Positions 16,888 through 25,975 of a stretch of 64,000 bases of DNA are shown here, in pieces. Location: the NCBI RefSeq assembly GCF_000732905.1, contig NZ_CP007588.1:868001-932000 (forward strand). The letters run 5' to 3'. Below the pieces are notes generated by a model. The model was not told the DNA's origin. It worked only from the letters and a program-made list of their open reading frames with translations, and ran no database searches. A program made the translations under genes and the position numbers. Numbering within the stretch: position 1 is the first letter of the stretch; each line of letters opens with the position of its first letter. Origin of the DNA: Weissella tructae (GTDB taxonomy: Bacteria; Bacillota; Bacilli; Lactobacillales; Lactobacillaceae).

Positions 16888-17835
16888 TTAATTATCCAAA
16901 TTTGGTCGGTAAACACTACGTTGGTCCAAAGCCCATTGGCGACCGGAAAAAGTCCCTGGTTCTGTGTCTGACAGAGCATTATCAAAACTCTGCATTGCAG
17001 CATCCAATTCGTCTAATTGATGTAAAATATTCGCTTCTTTCACAAGCGGACGTACTGGTGAACCATACTCCAGTACACCATGATGTGCTAATACCGTATG
17101 ACGCAAAACAAGCATATCTTCACTATATAGATCCAAACCTAATTCTTGACTTGCAATCACGATTTGCTCATCAATCAATGTAATATGCCCGATTAAATTA
17201 CCGGCGGTTGTATATTTTGTCGCGACTGGTCCACTTAATTCAATCACTTTCCCTAAATCATGTAATAGTGCACCTGCATACAATAGACTAGCATTCACAT
17301 CTTTATACTGTGCCACAATTGCTTCTGCTAAATGTGCAATTGAAAGGGAATGGAAAGCCAACCCACCAGCAAAGGCGTGGTGATTTGATTTAGCCGCTGG
17401 AAATTGATAAAACGCGTCATGATACTTCGTTACTAAATGGCGCACGACTCTTTGCCATGTCGGATTCAAAATTTGGAATAAGATTTTTGAAACTTCTTCT
17501 TCCATTTCAGCTGCCCGTACAGGTGCTGCTTGCATGTAGTCAGCTGGATTTTGTGGTTCTCCTACTGCAGCAGGACGAATGGCTAACACCTTCAATTGTG
17601 GACGCTCTTGATACATCTGCTTAACTGCAGAAATACGGACTACAATCCCGGGCGTTAAAGTATGTGTCTCCTCAGGATTAATATCCCACAACATACCGCG
17701 GACTTCCATTGAACGGTCCGCCACTTCAACTGCCAAATATGGCTTCCCTTGGCTCGTTGTTCGCACATCCGCTTCTTTTAACAAAACAAATGCATCGAAT
17801 TTTTCATCAAATTTAAAATCTTTTAGCTGATCCAT
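16888..17835 (-). CDS. yhaM: 3'-5' exoribonuclease YhaM
   Basis: The 315-residue protein joins an N-terminal OB-fold nucleic-acid domain (about residues 10-90) to an HD phosphohydrolase domain, with metal-site signatures HHAFAGGLAFHSLS and ALLHDLGKVIE. That arrangement defines YhaM, which trims short single-stranded 3' tails of RNA in Firmicutes. GGAGGGACATA precedes the ATG. It is the last gene of a yhaO-yhaN-yhaM transcript (10-base gap to the ATPase gene) and has its own terminator. Confidence 0.93.
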   Translation of the reverse strand: MDQLKDFKFDEKFDAFVLLKEADVRTTSQGKPYLAVEVADRSMEVRGMLWDINPEETHTLTPGIVVRISAVKQMYQERPQLKVLAIRPAAVGEPQNPADYMQAAPVRAAEMEEEVSKILFQILNPTWQRVVRHLVTKYHDAFYQFPAAKSNHHAFAGGLAFHSLSIAHLAEAIVAQYKDVNASLLYAGALLHDLGKVIELSGPVATKYTTAGNLIGHITLIDEQIVIASQELGLDLYSEDMLVLRHTVLAHHGVLEYGSPVRPLVKEANILHQLDELDAAMQSFDNALSDTEPGTFSGRQWALDQRSVYRPNLDN

Positions 17836-17845
17836 TATGTCCCTC

Positions 17846-19831
17846 CTACAAGATTACTTGGTCTGGTTCTGTCATTGCATCTTTCGTAAAGTAAAAAATT
17901 TGTTGCTCACTACTTTGTGTTCTTAATAATGATAACAGAGCTGATTGACGCTCAACATCAAAATCCACAAATGCATCGTCAATTAACAACGGCATATTAA
18001 CTTGCGCTTGTAATTCTGAAATCATTGCTAGACGAAGAGCCACATACAATTGTTGCGCGGTTCCTCGTGATAATCGACGCACATCCCACGTTTGATTCTG
18101 GTAGTCCGTGATTTCAAAATTCTTTTCAGTCCAAGTCACATGTTGATATTGCCCTTTCGTTAGGGTCTGTAAATAACGATCTGCTTGTTGTTCTAAGCGA
18201 GGCCATCGATCATTGTTTGCTGCATCAAAACTCTGACGCGTCCATTGCGCAGCCATTTGCAAAGCAAAATAATCACGCATATCATTAATTAATTCACTTT
18301 CCCAATTCTCAACCATTTGTCGTTGTTGACGCAAGGATTGATCACTACCTAGTCGATCTAATTGGACTTCTAATTGTGCAATTTGCGCATGCTTTTGTTG
18401 TAAGACATCAGCCAAATCATCCACACTATGCATAATGCCTTCTTGTTCAGTTACATCTGCCAATTGCGTGCGTAAAATTTGTTGTCGTTGCTCTTGTCGT
18501 GATATTTCAGCTAACTGTTCACGTCGAACATCAAAATCTGCATCGGAAGAAATGCCCAGCTCATGATATCGAGCAGCTAATTGTTGCTCTACCTGACGGT
18601 AACTTTCATTTTGATGTGTTAACTTTCCGATTTCTTGCGCTACTTGTTGTCTTGATACCGCAATGTTAGTCGCATCATTAACCATGAATCCTAGTTGCTC
18701 TAACTGCTCAATTAAGCGGGCATCGCGTGGTGTTGATACAGTCGTTGTTGTTTCAACGGCTGACTTATTGGGTAAAAATAATGCACCAGCAATGACAATA
18801 CCTAACAACACACCAATCATAGGTTTCCCTAGTAAACTGCCCAGTAATACACCACCTACAAATACCAAAACCATATACATCCAAGGCAGCTCGCTACGAT
18901 TCGTTGTCTGTTGTCGTGTCGCCACAGGTTGTGCAGATAACTGAGCCAACAAACGTTCAATGTCGTACCAACGGCTAACATCGTCAGACGTATACTGACT
19001 CGCCAATGTGTTTTGCATAACTTGAATATCGGTCACATCTGACTCACGTAACTTTGGTGGTTGCGCCGCCAACCAACTATCAACTTCTTGTAATTGTTCT
19101 TGCAGCTTTTGATATTGATCAGCAACCACTTGTTGTGTTTGTTGACTTTGAAGTGTCTGTACATCCGACTTCAAACTTGTAATTTGTTGTTCAACTTCTT
19201 CAAGCTGCGGCAAGCCTTGTTCCATACGGTGCAAAGTTGCTTTCGCTTCTTCTAATTGCGCAATTTTTTGATTAATCGGACGCTTGGCGGTTACGGTTTT
19301 CCCTAATGATGATTCTGCTTCTTTCACCCATTCGTCACTCTGTCGTAACCAACCTTGTGCATTTGGAATCCCAATCACACGTAGCCGTTCCAATAATTCT
19401 GTTGGTTTCAACGTTAAAATCTCTAATAGATCATCTTGATTGAATTGGTAGATTGATTGATACAATGCTGGCGTCAACGGTGCCATCATTTGACTTAACA
19501 TATCCTCTGGATTCGCAAATTCTTGATTCGTAACCGCATTTTTCAAAATGACAGTCGAATTAGTCCGTTGATGACGTGCTAATTCATAACATACGCCATT
19601 ATGTGTAAACCAAAGTCGACCACCGTAAATTGCAGTCGCTGACTGATTTTCGTAAGTTGTTGTCGCTGACTTTGCGCTTGGAAACCCAAATAACATTCCT
19701 TGGATGTATGCATGTAAGGTGGTTTTTCCCGTACCATTTAAACCACTCACAATTTGCAACCCATCAGTGAACTCAAATTGTTGATTTTGCCAACATCCAA
19801 AATGATCAATATGAATCTTAGTTATTTTCAT
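17846..19831 (-). CDS. yhaN: YhaN/SbcC-like AAA ATPase with internal membrane segment
   Basis: SMC/Rad50-type ATPase that probably partners the adjacent nuclease YhaO in DNA end processing. Walker A GLNGTGKTTLHAYI is near residue 34. Coiled-coil blocks rich in Gln and Glu (about 180-250 and 400-520) flank a hydrophobic double segment (VLVFVGGVLLGSLLG and MIGVLLGIVIAGALFLP, about residues 320-355). The ABC signature SRGTAQQLYVALRLAM and Walker B LLIDDAFVDFD are at the C-terminal end. At 661 residues it is clearly shorter than the Bacillus subtilis YhaN (above 900), mainly in the coil. Its first bases overlap the yhaO end by 14, so the two are translationally coupled. Confidence 0.85.
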   Translation of the reverse strand: MKITKIHIDHFGCWQNQQFEFTDGLQIVSGLNGTGKTTLHAYIQGMLFGFPSAKSATTTYENQSATAIYGGRLWFTHNGVCYELARHQRTNSTVILKNAVTNQEFANPEDMLSQMMAPLTPALYQSIYQFNQDDLLEILTLKPTELLERLRVIGIPNAQGWLRQSDEWVKEAESSLGKTVTAKRPINQKIAQLEEAKATLHRMEQGLPQLEEVEQQITSLKSDVQTLQSQQTQQVVADQYQKLQEQLQEVDSWLAAQPPKLRESDVTDIQVMQNTLASQYTSDDVSRWYDIERLLAQLSAQPVATRQQTTNRSELPWMYMVLVFVGGVLLGSLLGKPMIGVLLGIVIAGALFLPNKSAVETTTTVSTPRDARLIEQLEQLGFMVNDATNIAVSRQQVAQEIGKLTHQNESYRQVEQQLAARYHELGISSDADFDVRREQLAEISRQEQRQQILRTQLADVTEQEGIMHSVDDLADVLQQKHAQIAQLEVQLDRLGSDQSLRQQRQMVENWESELINDMRDYFALQMAAQWTRQSFDAANNDRWPRLEQQADRYLQTLTKGQYQHVTWTEKNFEITDYQNQTWDVRRLSRGTAQQLYVALRLAMISELQAQVNMPLLIDDAFVDFDVERQSALLSLLRTQSSEQQIFYFTKDAMTEPDQVIL

Positions 19832-20993
19832 TGGTCACCTCTTCTACTGACTGAATAATACCCTTTGCTTTATCACTAACACTATTCATAAAAGCTGAAT
19901 TTGTTAATTTTGCTAGTAATGTCGGGTCTTTAATTGTCTTCAAACCTAAATCATATAAGTTTTGTTCATTAAATACGGCTTCATAACTTTGATTCCAATA
20001 TTCTGTATCAACAGTTGGTAAGTCGCTTCCACCTCTATTTTCCAAATGAACATCCACAACCCAAAATGGGTCTTCTGATTGGCGGAAATAATTGACATCA
20101 AATGTGTGTTGCAAAATCTGTTGTTGCGTTGTTTGGTCATTTGTTAAGACATTTAGCGTAATCAATTGAAACGCTTCAACATCCATAAACGCCTTTCTAA
20201 GCGATTCTACAACAATCTGTGGATCATCAGCCTCAATCTCCGCTTTAACCCATTCAACAGGTGCTACAGCCACAAATTGTGGCGTCAGACTACCATCTAG
20301 TTCCGTAACTAATTGATATCCTTTTGCGCCCACTTCCTTTTCATGATATCCCTGTAAATTACCTGCATAAGCAATAAATGGACGTTCATGTAATAGATTA
20401 CGTTGATGAATATGCCCCAATGCCCAATAATCATACTGTTTGCTTAACATATCAGGAATCGTAAATGGTGCATATTGACCAGACGTCCCGCTTTGTTCCC
20501 CATGATATACCCCAATATGATAATCGACAGACAAATCACGTTGTGGAAATGCGGGGATTAATGATGTACTTAAATGACGTTGATTATACGAAAAACCAGA
20601 AACAGCAACTGAGTTGTTTTCCAGTGTTGTGATTTGAAACGTTTCTCCCTGGTCTGCAAATAAATGGACATTATCCGGCACTAAGCTTTGTAACTTCTCT
20701 CGTAGACCAAAGTCATGATTTCCAGTTCCTGCAAATACAGGAATATTTTCTTCCGCTAAAGTCATCATCGCTGTGCGAAACTGTAATAACGATTGTTGAT
20801 CTGGTTGTGGCGTTGCAAATAAATCTCCGGCCAAAATAACAAAATCCACTTCTTGTGTACAAGCATCTTGAATCATTTGATTCAATGCTGCATTAGGCGC
20901 GTTAAGTAGCTTTGACGCAACAAGTCCATTAGGTTGGCGAATTCCTGAAAACGCGGCGCCGATATGTAAATCTGCTGCATGTATGAATTTCAT
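19818..20993 (-). CDS. yhaO: Metallophosphoesterase-family DNA repair nuclease YhaO
   Basis: A 391-residue SbcD/Mre11-like protein. The calcineurin-type metal motifs are in order: FIHAADLHIGAAF at the N terminus, ILAGDLFATPQ, GTGNHDFG, YHIGVYHGEQ and WALGHIHQR. The open frame extends 11 codons further up, but the ATG at 20993 has AAGGAG at the right distance and begins directly with the conserved block. Together with the downstream ATPase it forms a Rad50/Mre11-like pair, and yhaM follows in the same transcript. Confidence 0.9.
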   Translation of the reverse strand: MKFIHAADLHIGAAFSGIRQPNGLVASKLLNAPNAALNQMIQDACTQEVDFVILAGDLFATPQPDQQSLLQFRTAMMTLAEENIPVFAGTGNHDFGLREKLQSLVPDNVHLFADQGETFQITTLENNSVAVSGFSYNQRHLSTSLIPAFPQRDLSVDYHIGVYHGEQSGTSGQYAPFTIPDMLSKQYDYWALGHIHQRNLLHERPFIAYAGNLQGYHEKEVGAKGYQLVTELDGSLTPQFVAVAPVEWVKAEIEADDPQIVVESLRKAFMDVEAFQLITLNVLTNDQTTQQQILQHTFDVNYFRQSEDPFWVVDVHLENRGGSDLPTVDTEYWNQSYEAVFNEQNLYDLGLKTIKDPTLLAKLTNSAFMNSVSDKAKGIIQSVEEVTNENN

Positions 20994-21095
20994 GAGCCAT
21001 CTCCTTATATTTATGTATACATCCATTATCTACCATTCGTAAAAATTAGGATAGTCCTAACATCAGTGTTTTTAGATATTTATTTAAATTAGTTC

Positions 21096-21134
21096 AAAAA
21101 AAGCGCCTTTAGAAACTAATGTTTCCAAAGGCAC
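21096..21134 (-). terminator. Terminator of the 1371-residue fusion gene
   Basis: Minus-strand stem GTGCCTTTGGAAAC / GTTTCTAAAGGCGC, with one mismatch and one G-U pair, is followed by seven T. It begins about 47 bases past the stop. Confidence 0.88.
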
Positions 21135-21180
21135 TCCAAATTATTACCAATATTAAAACAAAACTTTAGTGTTAGCTCGA

Positions 21181-24100
21181 TTAAGATTTAAACTTATTAA
21201 TTAAGCCATTAGCTAACTTACTTAGCCCAATCGTAAATTTTGCCTGCACTCCACTTCCAATATATTCAGTAACATTCTTTTTGTTCGCTGTCACATACCC
21301 ATTTGCTACTTTCAATCTAGGCGTTCCATTCTTTGTCCAATCAATCCCTACAATTTCTAAAACAGTATTTTTCAATACGTATTTCACTTTGTTTGTTGAT
21401 TTAAAGTTAACAGAATTATATACATTCAAATTGTGATTTGCATAAACATATCCTGATGAAATTTGATTCAAAAAGTTCTCAATATCAAATCTAACTGGAT
21501 TTAATTTGAATCCATTATACAATACGAACTGTTTGTTAATTTTCAAAAAGATTAATCCATTATCCGTATTTATAATTTCATCTACATACCCGTATACAAC
21601 TGATCCTTTATTAACTTTTGAATCACTTGTAATGGCAGGTCGATTACTTATGATAGTGTCCATTGGTACTCTGATAAATTCATGTAACAAGTTAGAAGGA
21701 TCACTAAGATCGCTAAAATCGCGTTCCGTGTTATCTTGATGTCGATCTCCGCTATCGTTTCGCTCAAAAGTATCACCCTTAACGAGATCAAGCCCTATTG
21801 TTTCATTAGAAATTCTTATAAAGCCCTCTGGTGTTTCGAAAACTTCACTTCCGTGAATAAATTCATGCCTTATAATCGACAATACGTCTCCGTCCTGAGC
21901 TTCATTGACTGGATTTGTTAGCTCTACATCACTAAACAATGGCTGTTGACCATTAATTTTAAGACGCGACATATCTTCACATAATTGTACAAACTTTTTG
22001 TTTGCCGAAATATATCCGTCCTTGAGGCGTAATCTTGGGACTCCTTTATTCGTCCATTCAATACTCAATACGTCAACAATTTCGTGTTTACGTAACATTT
22101 CAGTAGATTTAGAAACATTTTTTAAATGGATATCAGCAAATATATATTGGTCTTTTAAAATCAATAGTTTCTGATTTTCACATGTTAAATTAGTAAAACT
22201 AGTCAATGGTGCAATAACAAATTCTCGTTGAATAGGTGCAAATTTTTTCTTAGTAAGGATACCTAGCTTATTTCGTACGTCATCCGGAGACTTAGCAGCA
22301 CTAATGAAAACATTTGATGTTAGATTCTTTAGTTCCGCTCTAGTAACACCCGTTATTTGTTTCATTGATAACTTCGGTGCATAACTATTGATTTGTCCAT
22401 GCATCGCTTCGCTGTACTTGAAATTCCCAAATACGTTCGCAATGTATGGATCCGCGAATGCCTTCGTTTGGTATTCATACGTTAATTCACCCAAGTATCT
22501 ATTAAATCCAACTGGATAAATTGAATGTAAATCACTGAATGCGTTCGCAAATGCAATAACACCATCTTGTATAGCTTCACTAAATTCGTTTGGTGCATCA
22601 ACAATAACTGGAACGACACGCCCGTTTTCATCGTACTCATATTGAGAAATACTCTCATACGGTACTTGAGCAAAAATGGGCTCAAAAAATGCAAAGTTTA
22701 GAGGCATCGTTGTGAATCTGTGTCGAATTGAAGTTCCTTTATTTGATGTAAAGTTTCTAACATAGTAAAACGGCGTGTCAATTTGTTCATTAGACAAATT
22801 ATTGATTAACCTTGCCAGTGTATCTTGGGTATATCCTCTTCCCCAAAATTCTACAATTGCAAATGATTCATCTACGTTGATTTCTTGTGCCAGATATTTT
22901 GTCACAATTTTTCTTTGTTCTGCGGCTTCTTCTAACAAAAGTTCATTATACGTAGTAGATGATTTTAAGATTTCTCTGATTAATTTTATGTCATGTGGTT
23001 CCAAATTGTCTTTTTGATAGAAAGACTTTAAACTTGGAACAGCATTCAAAAGAACTGTTTCAGACAATTGACTCGCTTCAACTATCTCAGAAAACTTACC
23101 TATTTTGTCTGAAAACAATCCGAATTCAGAGAATGACTCGTCATCAACTTTGTCAATAAATGAAGGTACTCTGAATGTTTTACGTGATCCATACAGATAC
23201 TTTGTATTTAATTTCAGGCCACGCTTCTTAATAATCACGTCTGCTGCATCTTTAAGAAATAGCCCATCTCTAGACAAAAAGTACAATGTGCTATATCCAC
23301 GTTCAAGGGCATCTTCAATTACCCAGTCAATATATGAAACGAACGCTGTACCAACATATGAAAATGCATAGTAGCGCTTTTCATCAAATGACATATCTGC
23401 ATTTTCTACTACACTTGCTCTATATCGTTGCATAGCCGTAGCTACACGATTAAATGCATATTGGTATTCTTGCGGAGAATTGTTTACTAAGTATTTTTCT
23501 AGATTAATGAATGACTCCATATCATGATTAATGGTCTGAATCCCGTATCTTCTAGGCATCTTCCCATCTGAAATTTTGTTATCCCCATAATGCACCCACT
23601 TAGAAAAATGATAATCAAGTTTAAAAAACACTTTTTCAAACAGTAGTCCACTATGTTTTGTAGCACCTTCTTCACAAGACACAAATAATGGAATATCTAA
23701 GAATCTTTTATCGGCTTTGACAATCATCTGTCTAATAACGTGAGATGGTAGGTACATATCACTGATTAAAATCACTTCATTCCCTTGCTCTTTAGAAGAA
23801 AATAACTCGTCAATTCGATATTGTATTGGTTCCACTGAATTAATTTCTGATGCAATTTCACTTTCCATCAAAAAATTAACTTGTTCAGTATTCAAGTTGA
23901 AGTTATCTGCCAATCGATCAAAAATTTCAGAGAACATTACTTCTGTTCTATCGGTTTGTCGTTCTAACGTTGTTTTAGGAAATACTGTACGCAAATCTCG
24001 CTCAACTTGAACTCGAACACGAGCATAATGATTCAACAAATAGCGAGGAAAATCAATTTCTTGATTATCAATCATTTTTTGTTGTACATCGGCGAAAATC

Positions 24101-25296
24101 GCCTTAGGTGTCAGTGTGTTTCTTCGAATTAACGTATCAAAAATATCAAATGAATGCAGCTCTGGCATTGGATCATTACTAGGTACTGATTGATCAATGT
24201 TTGAAATTAACTCGTCAATGGCGAGAGCTTTCTTTTGAGAAAAATCAAAAAACTCAGCGTTTAAAAATTTGTTCTTTTTTTCATCGACACTGAAACGTGA
24301 TTTTGAAATTATATCCAGTAATGATTCGAAATCAGTGGCATTTGTACCTACTGAATATTCCTTATAATCACGAATAAATTCGGCGTTTTTTGTATAGTCG
24401 CTGTAATCTGGAATATATCTGATAAATTTATCAACCCCTACAGCTAACATATCATATAAAATTGATGAATAATCAACGATTCCAACGTCAATTTTATCTA
24501 AAATCTCATAGATATCATATTCATCGTTCCAGAACAAAATATGTTTGTAATGTTGCTTATTCGAATATGCATACTGAAAACTCTCATCCGAAATCATGTG
24601 CGGATGCATTTTTATAATCAGAAAATTATTAGCTTCTTCTAGTTTAGAATTCAATAAGTTTACATCTGGAATCAATCTTTTGAATGTTCCATCAGCAGTA
24701 TCTCTCCACGTTGGAGCAAACAGTAAAATATTGTTTGCATGTTTAGCTACTTTCCCTAGAATTAAATCATGTCGATAAGAGGATAACCCAAATTCTCGAT
24801 AAACATGATTTCGAGGGTAATCTCCTCTTATAATTTGCGTTTCATTTAAACGTGTATCTTCGATGAAATGTTCTTCCATAAAATCTGAAGTTACAAGTAA
24901 CTTTAAATTATTAGCAAATAATTTATGATTCTTTACATGCTTTGTTGTAATTCCCTTAGAAACACCAGAACTTTCATGTACCCCAAATTCTATATGCTTC
25001 AATCCAACTCCATGCCATAAATTAAAAACAATACATTCTGAATTTAAACTCTTCGGATATGAGATTCGAAAATTTTCTGTCACATAAACATTAGCATTGC
25101 TAAAAAGTCCATCTGATTCATCCGAATTCATATAGGTTGCCCTATATCCAAGCGATTGAATGTCCTTCGCTTGTTCCTCAGTATCCGCAATCCAAACTAA
25201 TTCATGTGTATCACTCATGAATTTCTCCATGTACATAAATAACGCCTTTGGATTCCCTTGCCATTTATACGTCCCAAACAACCACAACTTACTCAT
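21181..25296 (-). CDS. Giant fusion: CDP-glycerol-type glycerophosphotransferase + HAD-like/COG5610 + SH3-like (DUF5776-type) repeats
   Basis: From the ATG at 25296 (AAAAGGAG six bases upstream; the TTG two codons earlier abuts it) the product has 1371 residues. Residues about 1-370 form a TagB/TagF-like glycerophosphotransferase with LWHGVGLK (about 95), FAPTWRD (195), KMHPH (231) and DYSS (277). Residues about 380-600 are HAD-like: DIFDT (386-390), LISDMYLP (about 512), ATKHSG (546), HYGDN (571). About 600-1000 continue with YFLSRDGLF, as in COG5610 proteins. The last 370 residues hold two DUF5776/SH3-type repeats with W/T-x-G-x-PRL and GY-x-(S/T)ANKK. It probably makes or modifies a phosphoglycerol-containing wall polymer at the membrane (inference). 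It stands alone between terminators. (Residue numbers count from the upstream TTG.). Confidence 0.8.
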   Translation of the reverse strand: MSKLWLFGTYKWQGNPKALFMYMEKFMSDTHELVWIADTEEQAKDIQSLGYRATYMNSDESDGLFSNANVYVTENFRISYPKSLNSECIVFNLWHGVGLKHIEFGVHESSGVSKGITTKHVKNHKLFANNLKLLVTSDFMEEHFIEDTRLNETQIIRGDYPRNHVYREFGLSSYRHDLILGKVAKHANNILLFAPTWRDTADGTFKRLIPDVNLLNSKLEEANNFLIIKMHPHMISDESFQYAYSNKQHYKHILFWNDEYDIYEILDKIDVGIVDYSSILYDMLAVGVDKFIRYIPDYSDYTKNAEFIRDYKEYSVGTNATDFESLLDIISKSRFSVDEKKNKFLNAEFFDFSQKKALAIDELISNIDQSVPSNDPMPELHSFDIFDTLIRRNTLTPKAIFADVQQKMIDNQEIDFPRYLLNHYARVRVQVERDLRTVFPKTTLERQTDRTEVMFSEIFDRLADNFNLNTEQVNFLMESEIASEINSVEPIQYRIDELFSSKEQGNEVILISDMYLPSHVIRQMIVKADKRFLDIPLFVSCEEGATKHSGLLFEKVFFKLDYHFSKWVHYGDNKISDGKMPRRYGIQTINHDMESFINLEKYLVNNSPQEYQYAFNRVATAMQRYRASVVENADMSFDEKRYYAFSYVGTAFVSYIDWVIEDALERGYSTLYFLSRDGLFLKDAADVIIKKRGLKLNTKYLYGSRKTFRVPSFIDKVDDESFSEFGLFSDKIGKFSEIVEASQLSETVLLNAVPSLKSFYQKDNLEPHDIKLIREILKSSTTYNELLLEEAAEQRKIVTKYLAQEINVDESFAIVEFWGRGYTQDTLARLINNLSNEQIDTPFYYVRNFTSNKGTSIRHRFTTMPLNFAFFEPIFAQVPYESISQYEYDENGRVVPVIVDAPNEFSEAIQDGVIAFANAFSDLHSIYPVGFNRYLGELTYEYQTKAFADPYIANVFGNFKYSEAMHGQINSYAPKLSMKQITGVTRAELKNLTSNVFISAAKSPDDVRNKLGILTKKKFAPIQREFVIAPLTSFTNLTCENQKLLILKDQYIFADIHLKNVSKSTEMLRKHEIVDVLSIEWTNKGVPRLRLKDGYISANKKFVQLCEDMSRLKINGQQPLFSDVELTNPVNEAQDGDVLSIIRHEFIHGSEVFETPEGFIRISNETIGLDLVKGDTFERNDSGDRHQDNTERDFSDLSDPSNLLHEFIRVPMDTIISNRPAITSDSKVNKGSVVYGYVDEIINTDNGLIFLKINKQFVLYNGFKLNPVRFDIENFLNQISSGYVYANHNLNVYNSVNFKSTNKVKYVLKNTVLEIVGIDWTKNGTPRLKVANGYVTANKKNVTEYIGSGVQAKFTIGLSKLANGLINKFKS

Positions 25297-25427
25297 AGTC
25301 AACTCCTTTTCAAATTATACCTTTAAAAGTATACTCTAAATCACTCTACAATTCCATGTTTATCAGTATTTTGTAATAACTAAGTACCGTTTTTATATCT
25401 ATTATTTTTAGCAAGAATTTTATAATT

Positions 25428-25467
25428 AAAAAACTCCCCCAGAAACTAACGTTTCTGGGGGAGTTTT
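25428..25467 (-). terminator. Terminator of the argR-pbp-ylbF transcript
   Basis: AAAACTCCCCCAGAAAC / GTTTCTGGGGGAGTTTT is a perfect 17-base inverted repeat with flanking A/T tracts. It lies about 110 bases after the ylbF-like gene and just upstream of the fusion gene. Confidence 0.92.
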
Positions 25468-25537
25468 AAACTATTAATTTTATTGATAAATTAATTCATA
25501 CACATCAAGTATTTAATAATTTTGTTTCTTCAGCCTA

Positions 25538-25562
25538 GCAGTACATATCTCATATGTACTGC
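25538..25562. repeat. Perfect 11-base inverted repeat
   Basis: GCAGTACATAT and ATATGTACTGC flank a 3-base loop (CTC) just after the ylbF-like stop. No T-tract follows on the minus strand, so it is not a classical terminator. It could be a 3'-end mRNA stem or a protein-binding palindrome. Nothing else is visible between here and the terminator. Confidence 0.55.
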
Positions 25563-25577
25563 AGAAAAATTAATCAC

Positions 25578-25919
25578 TTACCCTTGGTAAAGTTCAGCGA
25601 TTGGCTTTGTAATTGTGTTGTTGATTTGCATCAACAATTGGTTCATTGCTTGTTCTGTTTCCATCAATGACTTCAATTCAGCAAAAGCTTCCATTTCCTT
25701 AGCAATTCCTTGCCAGTCCATGATTTGTGCTTCATCTGGTTGTTGTCCAGCTTGCATTGCTGAGTTGATTGCAACTTGTGCTTCTTGGAAACGAGCAAAG
25801 ATTGCTGCGGCTTCTTCATTGGCACGAACGGCCTTCAACGCTTCTTCCAAGTTCTTGTATTGTGGTGTGTCACGCAAGTCCTTTTCTACTGCATTTACAC
25901 TATCAAAAATATTTACCAT
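25578..25919 (-). CDS. YlbF/YheA/YmcA family protein
   Basis: Small, helical cytoplasmic protein of 113 residues from the ATG at 25919 (GGTGG about 5 bases upstream; the earlier in-frame ATG at 25931 abuts a purine run). The alpha-helical pattern with NIFDSVNAVEKDLRDTPQYKNLEEAL and the DWQGIAKEMEAF block fits the YlbF/YmcA family. Its Bacillus members form a complex with RNase Y that affects RNA processing and development. Which paralogue this is (YheA-like) cannot be settled. It is last in an argR-pbp-ylbF transcript, 44 bases after the pbp stop. Confidence 0.82.
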   Translation of the reverse strand: MVNIFDSVNAVEKDLRDTPQYKNLEEALKAVRANEEAAAIFARFQEAQVAINSAMQAGQQPDEAQIMDWQGIAKEMEAFAELKSLMETEQAMNQLLMQINNTITKPIAELYQG

Positions 25920-25975
25920 GCTATCCACCATCCTTTTTTATATACCTTAATTATGCCATATGTGGCATGAAAACA

